From contig NZ_NPDD01000054.1 in assembly GCF_002272245.1 (NCBI RefSeq), forward strand, positions 1 through 64,000: a stretch of DNA of 64,000 nucleotides, written 5' to 3'. Under the pieces are notes generated by a model. It had not been told where the DNA came from. It searched no databases and was given only the letters and a program-made list of their open reading frames with translations. The DNA comes from Bacillus sp. 7884-1. Its GTDB lineage: Bacteria > Bacillota > Bacilli > Bacillales > Cytobacillaceae. Made by a program: the position numbers and the translations under genes. Positions 10,211-20,669 of this stretch are shown here, piece by piece. The number at the start of each line of letters is the position of its first letter. Within the stretch, counting starts at the first letter, position 1.

Positions 10211-10222
10211 GAACACGAGAGT
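10205..10222 (-). promoter_or_regulatory. Alternative (antiterminator-like) hairpin
   Basis: ACTCT and AGAGT (10205-10209 and 10218-10222) can pair around an 8-base loop. One arm is part of the 5' arm of the terminator at 10181-10210, so the two hairpins exclude each other. The stem has only 5 bp, and its regulatory role is inference. Confidence 0.4.
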
Positions 10223-10244
10223 ATTTCTTAGTATTTCCAATAAA

Positions 10245-10273
10245 ACTATACCATAACCAAATTTTATATGCAA
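10245..10273 (-). promoter_or_regulatory. Extended -10 sigma-A promoter for rimP-nusA-infB
   Basis: Minus-strand TTGCAT (plus 10268-10273) and TATAGT (10245-10250) are spaced 17 bases apart, with TGG directly before the -10 element. The predicted start is about 145 bases upstream of the rimP ATG, placing the terminator hairpin inside the leader. Confidence 0.7.
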
Positions 10274-10282
10274 ACACCCAAT

Positions 10283-10399
10283 AGCGGAAGCGCCTTGCTC
10301 AGGGGCGACAGGCATAAGACGAGCCGGCGGGAAGGTCGTTCTTTACCTTTCTGACGGATTGGCTTAGACCTGAGAGCCCCTAGGCGCAGTAGCTTGACG
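10283..10399 (+). repeat. Dispersed intergenic repeat, copy 1
   Basis: GC-rich element of about 117 bp running from AGCGGAAGCGCCTT to a TAGGCGC...AGCTTGACG end. Its ends are imperfect inverted repeats and an internal GAAGGT/ACCTTTC stem can form. Copies 2 and 3 share the ends, the GACAAGC(A)TAAGAC-type block, the GATTGG block and the GGGGCTAGGCG-type block. It lies between the polC stop and the rimP promoter and has no open frame of its own. Confidence 0.8.
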
Positions 10400-10418
10400 T
10401 TAATCTAAGTTAGAAAAG

Positions 10419-13400
10419 CTAGAATAGGGATAACTGGTTTTGTTCTGGTAACGAACTTAGACAACCTAGTTTATCTAAATATTCTAGAATAGTTTTTGAC
10501 ACTTTACCACGTTGCTGCAAATCTTCTTTAGAAAGAAACTCTCCATCTTGTCTTGCCTTTATAATATTATAAGCGGCATTTGTTCCAAGTCCCGGTATGG
10601 AGTTAAATGGAGGGATTAATGAATTTCCTTCAATGATGAACTCAGATGCATCTGATTTATACAAATCGTAATTTTGGAAAGTAAAACCCCTTTCCGTCAT
10701 TTCCAGTGCTAGTTCAAGGACTGTTAACAGGTTCTTTTCCTTGTTTGACGCCTCAAGTCCCTTTGCATTAATTTCTTCAATAATTGCCCGAATAGATTCA
10801 GAACCACGTGACATTGCTTCAATATCAAAGTCTTCGGCACGAACTGTAAAATAGGCTGCATAGTATAACAACGGAAGATGAACCTTGAAATATGCAATTC
10901 TAACTGCCATTAACACGTACGCGGCTGCGTGGGCCTTTGGAAACATATATTTAATCTTTTTACAAGAATCAATATACCATTCAGGCACTTCATTTTTACG
11001 CATTTCCGCTTCCATTTCGTCTGTGAGGCCTTTCCCTTTACGTACAGATTCCATTATTTTAAAGGCAAAAGATGGCTCTAATCCTTGGTAAATTAGGTAG
11101 ACCATAATATCATCCCGGCATCCAATAACTTCACTTAGGTTACAGGTTCGGTTATGAATTAATTCTTGTGCATTTCCCAGCCATACGTCTGTTCCATGTG
11201 ATAAACCAGAAATTTGGACTAATTCCGAAAAAGTTGTAGGTTTTGTATCTTCTAGCATTTGACGAACAAAGCGTGTACCGAATTCTGGTATCCCAAGGGT
11301 ACCGGTTTTACACATTATTTGCTGTTCAGTAACACCTAATGATTCTGTGCCGCTAAAGATTTTCATTACTTCTGGATCATCAGTTGGAATGGTTTTAGGA
11401 TCCATACCGCTCAGGTCCTGCAGCATTCTGATCACCGTTGGATCGTCGTGACCAAGTATATCTAGTTTTAAAACATTATCATGAATAGAATGGAAATCAA
11501 AATGAGTCGTCTTCCATTCTGAATTTCTATCATCAGCAGGAAACTGAATTGGTGAAAAGTCATAGACATCCATATAATCAGGAATAACAATGATACCGCC
11601 AGGATGCTGACCAGTTGTCCTTTTTACACCTGTACAGCCTGATGCAAGTCTTTCTATTTCTGCCCCGCGTAATTGTAAATTATTGTCCTGTTGATAGGCT
11701 TTAACATAGCCGAAGGCTGTTTTATCTGCAACAGTACCAATCGTTCCCGCACGAAAAACATTATCTTCTCCAAAAAGAACCTTTGTGTAGTTATGTGCCC
11801 GCGGCTGATACTCTCCGGAGAAATTCAAATCGATGTCGGGAACCTTGTCCCCTTTGAAGCCAAGGAAGGTTTCAAACGGAATATCGTGTCCATCTTTTTT
11901 GTACTTTCCGCCACATTGCGGGCAATCTTTATCAGGTAAATCAAATCCAGATCCCACCGAACCATCATTGAAGAACTCTGAGTGCTTACAGGTTGGGCAG
12001 ACGTAATGTGGAGGTAAAGGATTTACCTCTGTAATCTCTGTCATAGTGGCAACTAAGGAAGAACCTACTGAACCACGTGAACCAACAAGATACCCATCAT
12101 CCAAAGATTTTTTTACAAGCTTATGGGAGATCAAGTAGATTACCGCAAATCCATGGCCGATAATACTCTTCAATTCTTTTTCAAGGCGTGCCTCAACGAT
12201 TTCCGGAAGTGGTTCTCCGTAAATCTTCTTTGCCATTGAATAACTCATTTCTCGCATTTCTTCATCTGCGCCTTCAATTTTCGGAGTGTATAGGTCGTCT
12301 TTAATCGGCTTAATAACGTCAATCATATCAGCAATTTTGTTTGTATTCGTTATTACAATTTCTTTTGCCTTTTCTCCTCCAAGGAATGAAAAAGCAGCAA
12401 GCATTTCATTTGTTGTCCTGAAATGGACATCTGGTAGTTTGTGACGATTTAGCGGGTTGGCTCCACCTTGAGAGTTAACTAAAATTTTACGGTAAATCTT
12501 ATCATTCTCATTTAAATAATGGACATTACCAGTTGCAACAACAGGAATCCCTAATTTATCGCCAAGCTTTACAATATTACCAATAATATCTTCTAGTGCC
12601 TTTTCATCACGAACAAGTTCCATCTCAATCAATGGAGCATTGACTTCCTTTGGCATTACCTCAAAGTAATCATAGAATTGTGCATAAGCTTCCACTTCAT
12701 CTGGAGATTTTTGCATCATCCCCTCGAATACCTCTCCTTTATTACAGCCGGAACCAACAAGAATTCCTTCTCTGAATTTTTGAAGAATGGACCGTGGCAG
12801 CCTTGGTACTCTATAAAAATATTCAATATGAGCAATGGATACAAGTTTAAATAAATTCTTCAAACCCACTTCCGTTTGTGCCAGTAAAGTACAATGATAA
12901 GGGCGTGCTCGCTGATAAGCATTTCCCTTTCCCATGTTATCGTTAAATTGATCATGGTACTCTATTCCTTTTTCAGAAGCATCCTTTAGCATTTTCAACA
13001 GTAAATACCCTGTAGCTTCTGCGTCATAAATGGCTCTATGGTGCTGAGTTAATTCGATATCAAATTTCTTCGTTAATGTATTTAAGCGATGATTTTTCAT
13101 TTCTGGGTAGAGAAATCTACCTAGTTCAAGGGTATCAATTACTGGATTTTTTGCCTTTTCAAGGCCAATGTTTTTATAGCCTACATTAAGAAATCCCATA
13201 TCGAAGGATGCATTGTGTGCAACCAGGACACCGTCTTCTACCCAATCATGAAACCTTTGGATTACCTCTCCAACTTCTGGAGCATTTTGGACCATATCGT
13301 CCGTAATCCCTGTTAAATTGATGGTTGTTGCTGATAGTCGATGATGCGGATTCGCAAATGATTCAAACCGGTCAATAATTTCCCCATCTCGTATTTTTAC

Positions 13401-14741
13401 TGCCGCTAGTTCAATAATCGTGTCATATACGGCTGAAAGACCTGTCGTTTCAACGTCAAATACAACAAATGTATCTTCTGCTAGTAGACGATGGGCGTCA
13501 TTATAAGTAATTGGAACACCATCATCTACAAGATTTACTTCAACACCATAAAGAATTTTAATATCATTTTTCTTTCCAGCGCTATACGCCTCAGGAAAGG
13601 ATTGTGCAACAGCATGGTCTGTAACTGCAATCGCCTTATGACCCCACTTCTTCGCTTGAGCAATGAGCGCTCCTACAGGAGTGACAGCATCCATTGAGCT
13701 CATTGGAGTGTGAAGGTGCAGTTCTACTCTTTTTTGATTTTCAGGTGCCGTATCCTTACGGCCAGCAGGTTTAATTTCATTTATATCATTACCAATCATG
13801 ACTAAATCACGTACAAATGTATCATTTTGGATACTGCCTCTTACTCTTACCCACATTCCTTTTTTGACGAGCTGGTAAAGGGCTGCATCTTCTTTGTCGC
13901 GAGAGAACATCTTAACCATAAGCGAGCTGGTGTAATCGGTAATCTTAAATGTTAATAGCGTACGGCCACTTCTAAGTTCCCTTGTCTCCGCATCAAAAAT
14001 AAACCCTTCAACGGTGACTCTGCGTTCTTCATCTACAATCTCAATCATACTTCTTAGGTCTTGATCATCCTTGATGGTTAGCCCGATTGAAAGAGGCCCT
14101 TCTGGAACAGATCCGCCAGTATCTTTCTCAGCTTCTTTCTTTTGTAAATCTGCTAAGGCCATCAGTCCGCGTTCCTGATCCTCTTTTTGTTTGGCTATTA
14201 AGAATTGTTGATATTCGTCATTCTTTTCTCCGCTCTGAATATCAGTTTCAACCGTTAAGCTTGGGAATCCATATGACTGATAAAGACTGGTAATCAGGGA
14301 TCCATATTTCCTTTTTAAGGCCATTCCTTCTGTTTCATTACGCACTGATACCGTTAACTTATTCCCGCTAAGTACCGGCACCTGTTCATTTAGTAATTTT
14401 AACATTGGCGGTGAGATGCCATCGATTTGCTGAATACTATAATTCCAATACTCCAGAAACAATTCGGGATGAAAGCTTGGGTTTTCTACTTTTAAATCAT
14501 AGGAAATCTTTGCAATAGTAGAAAACTTTCTTTCAAGCTGCGTAGTAAAACGAAGATATAAACTAAAAGGAAGAATTTTTTCTAATAAAAATTGGAAATG
14601 CCATTTACGTGACTTTTTTTCTACTATAAATCTTTCAATTTGAGCATTTTGAAATTGTGCTACTACAGCGTCCTCTTTTAATTCTAGTTGCTGGAGCAAG
14701 AGTAAGAATCGCTCTTTTTTGCCAGAGGCATGTTCGCTCAT
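10419..14741 (-). CDS. polC: DNA polymerase III PolC-type alpha subunit
   Basis: Replicative polymerase of low-GC Gram-positives, with built-in 3'-5' proofreading. Numbering residues from the upstream in-frame ATG at 14756: OB-fold ~235-325, PHP domain from ~342 (VELHLHT), interrupted by the DnaQ-like exonuclease (FDVETTGL at 433-440). A zinc finger (CPTCKHSEF...CPQCGGKY), the polymerase palm ([15 protein letters not shown]) and the C-terminal LGTNAAYNI (HhH-like) region follow. Total is about 1440 residues, as in B. subtilis (1437). The ATG at 14741 is favoured because GGGAGAGG lies 6-8 bases before it; 14744 is possible. proS, the usual upstream neighbour, is missing. Confidence 0.97.
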   Translation of the reverse strand: MSEHASGKKERFLLLLQQLELKEDAVVAQFQNAQIERFIVEKKSRKWHFQFLLEKILPFSLYLRFTTQLERKFSTIAKISYDLKVENPSFHPELFLEYWNYSIQQIDGISPPMLKLLNEQVPVLSGNKLTVSVRNETEGMALKRKYGSLITSLYQSYGFPSLTVETDIQSGEKNDEYQQFLIAKQKEDQERGLMALADLQKKEAEKDTGGSVPEGPLSIGLTIKDDQDLRSMIEIVDEERRVTVEGFIFDAETRELRSGRTLLTFKITDYTSSLMVKMFSRDKEDAALYQLVKKGMWVRVRGSIQNDTFVRDLVMIGNDINEIKPAGRKDTAPENQKRVELHLHTPMSSMDAVTPVGALIAQAKKWGHKAIAVTDHAVAQSFPEAYSAGKKNDIKILYGVEVNLVDDGVPITYNDAHRLLAEDTFVVFDVETTGLSAVYDTIIELAAVKIRDGEIIDRFESFANPHHRLSATTINLTGITDDMVQNAPEVGEVIQRFHDWVEDGVLVAHNASFDMGFLNVGYKNIGLEKAKNPVIDTLELGRFLYPEMKNHRLNTLTKKFDIELTQHHRAIYDAEATGYLLLKMLKDASEKGIEYHDQFNDNMGKGNAYQRARPYHCTLLAQTEVGLKNLFKLVSIAHIEYFYRVPRLPRSILQKFREGILVGSGCNKGEVFEGMMQKSPDEVEAYAQFYDYFEVMPKEVNAPLIEMELVRDEKALEDIIGNIVKLGDKLGIPVVATGNVHYLNENDKIYRKILVNSQGGANPLNRHKLPDVHFRTTNEMLAAFSFLGGEKAKEIVITNTNKIADMIDVIKPIKDDLYTPKIEGADEEMREMSYSMAKKIYGEPLPEIVEARLEKELKSIIGHGFAVIYLISHKLVKKSLDDGYLVGSRGSVGSSLVATMTEITEVNPLPPHYVCPTCKHSEFFNDGSVGSGFDLPDKDCPQCGGKYKKDGHDIPFETFLGFKGDKVPDIDLNFSGEYQPRAHNYTKVLFGEDNVFRAGTIGTVADKTAFGYVKAYQQDNNLQLRGAEIERLASGCTGVKRTTGQHPGGIIVIPDYMDVYDFSPIQFPADDRNSEWKTTHFDFHSIHDNVLKLDILGHDDPTVIRMLQDLSGMDPKTIPTDDPEVMKIFSGTESLGVTEQQIMCKTGTLGIPEFGTRFVRQMLEDTKPTTFSELVQISGLSHGTDVWLGNAQELIHNRTCNLSEVIGCRDDIMVYLIYQGLEPSFAFKIMESVRKGKGLTDEMEAEMRKNEVPEWYIDSCKKIKYMFPKAHAAAYVLMAVRIAYFKVHLPLLYYAAYFTVRAEDFDIEAMSRGSESIRAIIEEINAKGLEASNKEKNLLTVLELALEMTERGFTFQNYDLYKSDASEFIIEGNSLIPPFNSIPGLGTNAAYNIIKARQDGEFLSKEDLQQRGKVSKTILEYLDKLGCLSSLPEQNQLSLF

Positions 14742-14766
14742 CATTCCCTCTCCCATCTATATATTG

Positions 14767-14937
14767 TCTAGCTTCAGCGCCTAGCCCCTCTATGGTCTAC
14801 ATCCAATCACTTCTGGAAGGCAAAAAAACGCCTACCGTCAGCGCTTGTCTTATGCTTGTCGGGCTGAACACAAAGGAAAGCTCCTTTGAATACTCTTCGC
14901 AGGAACAAGCTGTGCTTGTTCCGAAGGCGCTTCCGCT
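14767..14937 (-). repeat. Dispersed intergenic repeat, copy 2
   Basis: About 171 bp in minus orientation, from AGCGGAAGCGCCTTC to GCTAGGCGCTGAAGCTAGAC. It shares with the other copies the ends, the CCCGACAAGCATAAGAC block and the GTGATTGG block. It is longer than copies 1 and 3 because of extra sequence near its 5' end, including a small AACAAGC/GCTTGTT hairpin. It lies in the polC leader. Confidence 0.8.
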
Positions 14938-14975
14938 TTTCGTTAAATCTCTAATTTATCTATTATCAAAAAGTA

Positions 14976-14984
14976 ATTATATCA
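14976..14984 (-). promoter_or_regulatory. Extended -10 promoter candidate for polC
   Basis: Minus strand TGATATAAT gives a consensus -10 with a TG extension. No good -35 is seen at 17 bases. It lies downstream of the rseP terminator and would give polC its own transcript, reading through repeat copy 2. Confidence 0.5.
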
Positions 14985-15041
14985 TATGATACCTAATCAT
15001 TCGGCTTATTTCGACAGAAAAATAAAACCAAAAAAGTAAAT

Positions 15042-15068
15042 AAAAAAAGGTTCGCCAGGGAACCTTTT
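15042..15068 (-). terminator. Intrinsic terminator after rseP
   Basis: A 7-bp stem AAGGTTC / GAACCTT (15047-15053 and 15060-15066) with a 6-base loop is followed on the minus strand by seven T residues. It ends the uppS-cdsA-dxr-rseP unit where transcription would continue into proS in B. subtilis. Confidence 0.85.
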
Positions 15069-15086
15069 CTCAACTTTCAAATGAAC

Positions 15087-16358
15087 TTACAAGAAAAATC
15101 TTTGGATATCATTCCAAGTAACAACCAGCATAAGGAGCATTAAGAGAGCAAATCCAATAAAATGGACCATTCCTTCCTTATGACGATCTATCGGCTTTCC
15201 TCTTACTGCTTCGACTGCAAAGAACATTAGCCTTCCGCCATCTAGTGCTGGGATTGGCAGGAGATTCATGATTCCTAGGTTAATACTTAAAATAGCTGCC
15301 CACTTCATCACATAGTAAATTCCTGATTGAACTACCGTATCAGTGGAAGCATATATTCCAACTGGCCCAGAGAGCATGTCAATTGAGAACTGACCAGTAA
15401 CAAGCTGTCCAAGCATGACAAAAATTTGCTTTGTCCAAAAATAAGTTTCAGTAAAACCAGCAGTAATGGCTTTTAATGGTGATTTTTCTATTGGGCTGTA
15501 AACACCAATTAGACCTATCTTTTCTCCTTCAACACTTTGCTCTTTCGGAGTTACGGTAATTTCCTGTTCTTTTCCATCACGGCTTATAGAAAAATCAAGT
15601 GTTTCATTAGGATTTTCTCTGATAATTTCTACGACATCAGACCAGCTGGAGATTTCAGCGCCATTGATACTTTGGACTATATCTCCTTCTAATAATCCCG
15701 CTGCATTCGCAGCGCCATCAGGCGTAATTACACCTAATTTCGGCTCGTTAGTAGGGACACCTTGTAAAAAGGCAATTATAATGAACAAAAAGAATGCCAA
15801 GACGAAATTCATCATCGGGCCAGCAAAAATGGCCATGGTTCTCTGAGGCAGCGTTTTTGAAGCAAACTGACGATCATAAGGGGCCAATTGTGTTTCTACC
15901 CCATTTTCAACCGTAACAGCAGTCGGACTTATAGGAAAAGTTTGCAACCTTTCTTCCTCATCCTCTGGGTATCCCTTAATGAACAGCTTATGTTCAATAT
16001 CAGCATACTCTACTTCCACAATTCGGCAATCTGGATACTTTTCTTTATTGTTCAAAATGATTTTATTTACGTTATTCTCTTTGTCAAACAAAAGCCCGAT
16101 TCTGTAACCAGGTTTTAGTTCCACAACCTCCGGATCTTCACCAGCCATCCGAACAAATCCACCAATTGGCAGTAACCTAATTGTATACGTTGTTTCCCCT
16201 TTTTTATGAGTGAAAACCTTTGGCCCAAAGCCGATTGCAAATTCGCGGCACAAAATACCTGCTCGTTTCGCAAAAACCAAATGGCCTAATTCATGAAAAA
16301 ATACTAGTGCACCAAAGATAACGATAAAGGCAATAACTGTAGTCAAACTAAAAACCAC
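15087..16358 (-). CDS. rseP: Site-2 intramembrane metalloprotease RseP/RasP
   Basis: Membrane-embedded zinc protease that clears anti-sigma factors and membrane protein remnants (RasP/YluC in B. subtilis). The 423-residue protein has HELGH at residues 22-26 in the first membrane segment, further hydrophobic segments near residues ~190 and ~350, a PDZ domain (GVITPDGAANAAGLLEGDIVQSI, ~210-285) and LLPIPALDGGRL near the C-terminus supplying the third zinc ligand. It follows dxr by five bases and is last in its transcription unit. Confidence 0.95.
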   Translation of the reverse strand: MVFSLTTVIAFIVIFGALVFFHELGHLVFAKRAGILCREFAIGFGPKVFTHKKGETTYTIRLLPIGGFVRMAGEDPEVVELKPGYRIGLLFDKENNVNKIILNNKEKYPDCRIVEVEYADIEHKLFIKGYPEDEEERLQTFPISPTAVTVENGVETQLAPYDRQFASKTLPQRTMAIFAGPMMNFVLAFFLFIIIAFLQGVPTNEPKLGVITPDGAANAAGLLEGDIVQSINGAEISSWSDVVEIIRENPNETLDFSISRDGKEQEITVTPKEQSVEGEKIGLIGVYSPIEKSPLKAITAGFTETYFWTKQIFVMLGQLVTGQFSIDMLSGPVGIYASTDTVVQSGIYYVMKWAAILSINLGIMNLLPIPALDGGRLMFFAVEAVRGKPIDRHKEGMVHFIGFALLMLLMLVVTWNDIQRFFL

Positions 16359-16363
16359 CTTTT

Positions 16364-17506
16364 TTATTGAAGTGAATTTACATATTGTCTTGTTTCTTTG
16401 TCCACCTCTTGAATAATGGATAAGTCAGGATTTTTTATTAATTCGTGTTTATTTAATGCCTTCTCAATCATATCTTCAATTTGTAAGAAACTAATCTTTT
16501 CATTTAAAAAAGCAGCTACAGCAACTTCATTTGCTGCATTTAAAACTGTAGGCAGTGTTCCGCCTTGTTTGCCAGCCTCATAAGCAAATTGCATACAGCG
16601 AAAACGATTTGCGTCCATTTCCTGGAAATGCAATTGTCCAATTTTAGCTAAATCTAACCTTTGAGAGGAAGTTAGGGGTAACCGGTCAGGATAAGCGAGT
16701 GCATATTGGATCGGTACTCTCATATCTGGTGTTCCAAGCTGTGCAATTATGCTGCTGTCATGAAATTCTACCATTGAATGAATAATACTTTCTTTATGAA
16801 GCAGTACATCAATTTTTTCATAGGGCATGTTGTACAGCCAATGAGCCTCAATCACCTCAAGCCCTTTATTCATCATGGTTGCGGAATCTATTGTTATTTT
16901 TGCTCCCATTGACCAATTGGGATGATTTAAGGCTTCTCTAACCGTAACTCCTTCTAACTCTTTACGAGTCCGGTCACGGAAGCTGCCGCCAGAAGCAGTC
17001 AAAATCAATCTTTCTATATTCTTATCCTTTTCACCCTGTAAGCACTGAAAAATAGCAGAATGTTCACTGTCCACCGGAAGTAATGCCACTCCACTTTTCT
17101 TCGCAGCCTCCATAACTAGATGACCCGCCGTAACAAGTGTCTCTTTATTGGCAATCGCAATGGTTTTTCCCGCTTCAATTGCATGTAAGGTAGGGTTCAA
17201 ACCAATACTTCCAATCACTGCATTTACTAGGATATCCGTTGAAGGATATACTGCAGCTTCTATGAGGCCCTCTTCACCAAAGGTAAATTTAGTATTAGGA
17301 AACTCTGCTTTTAATGTATTACAGTCTTGGTACTCTTGTACAGAAACTAGCTCTGGCTTAAATTCATGTATCATTTTTCGGGCTAAATCTAAATTTTTCC
17401 CTATCGAAATGGCAACTAATTTAAAATCAGATGGGTGTTCACGAAGTATATCTAAAGTTTGAGTGCCTATCGAGCCTGTAGCACCCAAAATGCAAATCTT
17501 TTTCAA
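16364..17506 (-). CDS. dxr: 1-deoxy-D-xylulose 5-phosphate reductoisomerase
   Basis: Second step of the MEP isoprenoid pathway, making 2-C-methyl-D-erythritol 4-phosphate. The 380-residue product has the NADPH-binding [11 protein letters not shown] (8-18), [20 protein letters not shown] and SGGSFRD motifs, and the metal/substrate region [14 protein letters not shown]. The start is a TTG (17506) with GGGAG about 11 bases upstream; no ATG fits the conserved N-terminus. It lies with uppS and cdsA, tying isoprenoid supply to lipid-carrier synthesis. Confidence 0.96.
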   Translation of the reverse strand: MKKICILGATGSIGTQTLDILREHPSDFKLVAISIGKNLDLARKMIHEFKPELVSVQEYQDCNTLKAEFPNTKFTFGEEGLIEAAVYPSTDILVNAVIGSIGLNPTLHAIEAGKTIAIANKETLVTAGHLVMEAAKKSGVALLPVDSEHSAIFQCLQGEKDKNIERLILTASGGSFRDRTRKELEGVTVREALNHPNWSMGAKITIDSATMMNKGLEVIEAHWLYNMPYEKIDVLLHKESIIHSMVEFHDSSIIAQLGTPDMRVPIQYALAYPDRLPLTSSQRLDLAKIGQLHFQEMDANRFRCMQFAYEAGKQGGTLPTVLNAANEVAVAAFLNEKISFLQIEDMIEKALNKHELIKNPDLSIIQEVDKETRQYVNSLQ

Positions 17507-17527
17507 AGAAAATTCAACTCCCTAACT

Positions 17528-18316
17528 CTACCATAGATGAAAAAAGTGTAATAATGGCAAAACGAATAATAGACTATCGAAACGGTCAAGGATTCCCCCA
17601 TGACCTGGTAATATATTTCCAGAATCCTTCACATTAAAATGCCGTTTGAACGCAGATTGAACCAGATCACCAATTTGTCCAAAAATAGAAAGGACAACAG
17701 TTATCGCCATTAATGTAAATATTGTTGCATTGATTTCAGAAAATATAGCAAACAATATAGCAACAATTAAGGCTGAAACTACTCCGCCTATGGATCCCTC
17801 AACTGTCTTATTAGGACTTATTTCAGGCCAAAGTTTCGTTTTCCCTGTAGCTTTACCGATAAAATAAGCACCTGAATCAGTCGCCCAAATCATGAATAAT
17901 GAGTAGAAGATATAGACGATACCCGCATCACGCGTCTCAATAAAGAAATAAAAGCCTATTCCCACATAAATGGCTGACAAAATCGAAAAACCAGCATCTT
18001 CGAAGGTAAATCGGTTCTTTGTTATCACGGTATATGCCAATAGCAAAAGGATAAAAGCAATACCAATTTCTGTTTTTGTATAAATAAAAGTATTTACTAT
18101 ATCACTATACTGCTCTGGAAAAAGCATAACCCAGAGAAATAAAACAGTCAGCAATCCATGAACAGAAAAAATACTAAGTTTTTTCATTTTTAATAACTCA
18201 TACAATCCCACAGTTGCGAGGAAATATGTTAAAAGGACAAAAGGCAGTCCACCATAAAAAACAATTGGTAAAAATAAAGCAGCTGCTACAACTCCTGTAA
18301 TGATTCTTTGCTTCAT
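17528..18316 (-). CDS. cdsA: Phosphatidate cytidylyltransferase (CDP-diglyceride synthase)
   Basis: Makes CDP-diacylglycerol from phosphatidate and CTP for phospholipid synthesis. The 262-residue protein is strongly hydrophobic with about seven or eight predicted membrane segments, and carries the family signature near the C-terminus (SAFKRHFNVKDSGNILPGHGG, then DRFDSLLF). AAAGGTG upstream of the ATG is rather distant (about 12 bases). It lies between uppS and dxr. Confidence 0.95.
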   Translation of the reverse strand: MKQRIITGVVAAALFLPIVFYGGLPFVLLTYFLATVGLYELLKMKKLSIFSVHGLLTVLFLWVMLFPEQYSDIVNTFIYTKTEIGIAFILLLLAYTVITKNRFTFEDAGFSILSAIYVGIGFYFFIETRDAGIVYIFYSLFMIWATDSGAYFIGKATGKTKLWPEISPNKTVEGSIGGVVSALIVAILFAIFSEINATIFTLMAITVVLSIFGQIGDLVQSAFKRHFNVKDSGNILPGHGGILDRFDSLLFVLPLLHFFHLW

Positions 18317-18358
18317 CTAAGATTTCAACACCTTTATAGTACTTGAGAGAGATAAACT

Positions 18359-19138
18359 TTAGATACCGCCAAAACGGCGTTGACGGTTTTGATATACTTC
18401 AATTGCTTCAACTAGATGTTTTTCTTTGAAATCCGGCCATAATACATCCGTAAACCAAAACTCCGTATATGCTAATTGCCACAACATGAAATTACTTAGC
18501 CTGATTTCACCACTCGTACGGATTAATAAATCCGGGTCATTGAGGTTAGAAGTCATCAGGTATGAGGAGAAAATCTCTTCGTTTAACTCGCTCTCTTTTA
18601 GTATTCCACTTTTATAATCATTTAAGACTTTTTTGGCCGCATCAATAATTTCAGATCGACTGCCATAGTTAAGTGCAAAGTTTAATACAAGTCCATCATT
18701 ATTCTTTGTATCCTCAATCGCTCTTTCAATTGCATTTAATGTATGTACCGGAAGTTGATCTTTATACCCCATCATCGTTACTTGAACATTTTCTTCAATT
18801 AATTCAGGCAGAAAGGTTCCTAAAAACTCCTCTGGAAGCTTCATTAAATAGTCCACTTCATTTTTTGGCCGCTTCCAGTTTTCAGTTGAAAAAGCATATA
18901 ACGTAAGTGTTTTAATTCCAAGGTTGTTGGCTAACTTCGTTATCTTACGCACGACCTTCATACCTTCATGATGTCCGGCAATTCGTGGCAAGGCTCTCTT
19001 CTTAGCCCAACGTCCATTGCCATCCATAATAATCGCAACATGTTCCGGTACCGGCAATTTTTTAATCTTTTCTATATTTTCTCGGAGTGTGGAAGAGTTA
19101 TTGTTTTGATTCTTCCAAAGCCTTATTTTATTAAACAT
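18359..19138 (-). CDS. uppS: Isoprenyl transferase (undecaprenyl diphosphate synthase)
   Basis: Cis-prenyltransferase adding isopentenyl units to farnesyl diphosphate to form the C55 wall lipid carrier. The 260-residue product contains IIMDGNGRWAKKR (catalytic Asp), AGHHEGM, TLYAFSTENWKRP and the C-terminal RTSGEIRLSNFMLWQLAYTE region; LWQLAYTEFWFTDVLWPDF is diagnostic. The ATG at 19138 has GGAGGAG 7 bases upstream and gives the B. subtilis length. An in-frame ATG at 19168 also has a GGAGG, only two bases away. Confidence 0.96.
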   Translation of the reverse strand: MFNKIRLWKNQNNNSSTLRENIEKIKKLPVPEHVAIIMDGNGRWAKKRALPRIAGHHEGMKVVRKITKLANNLGIKTLTLYAFSTENWKRPKNEVDYLMKLPEEFLGTFLPELIEENVQVTMMGYKDQLPVHTLNAIERAIEDTKNNDGLVLNFALNYGSRSEIIDAAKKVLNDYKSGILKESELNEEIFSSYLMTSNLNDPDLLIRTSGEIRLSNFMLWQLAYTEFWFTDVLWPDFKEKHLVEAIEVYQNRQRRFGGI

Positions 19139-19242
19139 AACATTGCTCCTCCAAATTAAGATAATCATTTCCTCCGATAATAGATCATGCCCACAGAGCC
19201 TGTGTTGATATATATGAAGAATGCTGATTTTCGCATGCTTTT

Positions 19243-19251
19243 ATCATACCA
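19243..19251 (-). promoter_or_regulatory. Extended -10 promoter candidate for uppS-cdsA-dxr-rseP
   Basis: Minus strand TGGTATGAT, a TG-extended -10 element, lies about 100 bases before uppS and after the frr terminator. The -35 region is A/T-rich and poorly matched. Confidence 0.45.
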
Positions 19252-19320
19252 AAAAAGTAAAAATATATCTTCTACTAAATAAGTTATGTACTTGTACAAG
19301 AAATAAGAATGACGAATAGT

Positions 19321-19350
19321 GAAAAAACCCCCTAAAAAAGAGGGTTCTCA
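19321..19350 (-). terminator. Intrinsic terminator after frr
   Basis: AACCCTC and GGGGGTT (19326-19332 and 19340-19346, one G-T pair) form a stem with a 7-base loop, followed on the minus strand by a T run. It separates frr from uppS. Confidence 0.8.
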
Positions 19351-19356
19351 CAATAA

Positions 19357-19914
19357 TTAAACTTCCAAGATTTCTTTTTCTTTGTCTTTTGTTATTTGGT
19401 CAATCTTACTAATGTGTTCGTCAGTTAGTTTTTGAATATCATCCGAATAACCTCGAAGGGCATCTTCCGTAATTTCTCCGTTTTTCTCCAGCTTTTTCAA
19501 ATCATCGTTACCGTCACGTCGAATATTACGAATCGCTACTTTCGCCTCTTCAGATTCTTTCTTTACTAATTTCACTAGCTCTTTTCGGCGTTCTTCAGTC
19601 AATTGGGGGATGGCTAATCTAATGACCATACCATCATTTGATGGATTTAACCCTAAATCAGATTTTAGAATCGCCTTTTCAATATCACCAAGAATTGATT
19701 TATCATAAGGCTGGATGACAAGAAGTCTTGCTTCTGGAGTAGAAATTCCAGCCATTTGATTCACTGGTGTCGGTGCTCCATAATAATCAATTGTAATCCT
19801 ATCTAATAAAGAAGCACTCGCTCTCCCTGCACGAATACTAGCAAGCTCACGGGAATACGATTGAATTGCTTTAAGCATTCTATCCTTCGTTGCTGAAACC
19901 ACTTGTTTTGGCAT
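19357..19914 (-). CDS. frr: Ribosome recycling factor
   Basis: With EF-G splits post-termination ribosomes. The 185-residue product has the normal family length, with [50 protein letters not shown] and RNIRRDGND motifs. It starts three bases after the pyrH stop; the GGGGGAAATAA end of pyrH doubles as its ribosome-binding site. Confidence 0.97.
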   Translation of the reverse strand: MPKQVVSATKDRMLKAIQSYSRELASIRAGRASASLLDRITIDYYGAPTPVNQMAGISTPEARLLVIQPYDKSILGDIEKAILKSDLGLNPSNDGMVIRLAIPQLTEERRKELVKLVKKESEEAKVAIRNIRRDGNDDLKKLEKNGEITEDALRGYSDDIQKLTDEHISKIDQITKDKEKEILEV

Positions 19915-19916
19915 TA

Positions 19917-20639
19917 TTATTTCCCCCTAACAATCGTTCCAATTTTTTCACCCATTACCGCACGTTTAATATTTCCTTGTTCCATAATCGAGAAAACAAT
20001 AAGTGGAATATCATTATCCATGCATAATGAAGATGCAGTTGAATCCATGACAGCTAATCCCTCTTTAATGACATCAAGGAAAGAAAGGTCATCGTATTTT
20101 GTTGCATTAGGATCCAGACGTGGATCCGCTGAATATACACCATCAACATTATTTTTTGCCATTAAGATTACTTCTGCGTCGATTTCAGCTGCACGTAAAG
20201 CCGCAGTTGTATCGGTTGAGAAATACGGATTTCCTGTCCCGGCTGCAAAAATAACGACTCTCTTTTTTTCTAAATGTCTCATTGCTCGACGTCTAATATA
20301 TGGTTCTGCAACTTGACGCATTTCAATTGAAGTTTGTACTCTTGATTCAATTCCCAGGTGTTCTAAACTGTCCTGAAGGGCTAAAGAATTCATTACAGTG
20401 GCTAACATCCCCATATAATCAGCAGTTGCTCTGTCCATTCCCATCTCACTGCCTATTTTACCACGCCAAATATTACCACCGCCAACAACAACTGCAACCT
20501 CAACACCAAGTTCTGCAATTTCCTTTACCTGCCCAGCGATTGATTTTATTACGGATGGTTTAATACCGAAGCTTGATTCTCCTGCAAGTGCTTCCCCGCT
20601 TAATTTTAGAACGACGCGTTTGTACTTAGGACCGCTCAT
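19917..20639 (-). CDS. pyrH: UMP kinase
   Basis: Phosphorylates UMP to UDP in pyrimidine nucleotide synthesis. The 240-residue amino-acid-kinase-fold product has [12 protein letters not shown] at the N-terminus, [11 protein letters not shown] and [14 protein letters not shown], then [17 protein letters not shown]. The ATG at 20639 has AAGGAGG upstream and matches B. subtilis in length; the open frame extends further upstream without support. A very strong hairpin lies between tsf and this gene. Confidence 0.97.
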   Translation of the reverse strand: MSGPKYKRVVLKLSGEALAGESSFGIKPSVIKSIAGQVKEIAELGVEVAVVVGGGNIWRGKIGSEMGMDRATADYMGMLATVMNSLALQDSLEHLGIESRVQTSIEMRQVAEPYIRRRAMRHLEKKRVVIFAAGTGNPYFSTDTTAALRAAEIDAEVILMAKNNVDGVYSADPRLDPNATKYDDLSFLDVIKEGLAVMDSTASSLCMDNDIPLIVFSIMEQGNIKRAVMGEKIGTIVRGK

Positions 20640-20669
20640 ATAAACCTCCTTATTATGTATATGATTATA

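Larger units (their letters stand above)
14742..15086. other. polC-rseP gap where proS is usually found
   Basis: This ~345-base stretch contains the rseP terminator (15042-15068), an extended -10 promoter facing polC (14976-14984) and repeat copy 2 (14767-14937). B. subtilis and many relatives have the ~1.7 kb proS here. I see no prolyl-tRNA synthetase fragment in it. Confidence 0.8.

Noticed and set aside
14657-14989. Plus-strand open frame of 110 codons at the start of polC
   Set aside because: It runs antisense to polC and through repeat copy 2; no coding signature.
14742-15086. T-box leader left over from proS
   Set aside because: No T-box core sequence or specifier hairpin was recognised; the region is a repeat plus a simple terminator.
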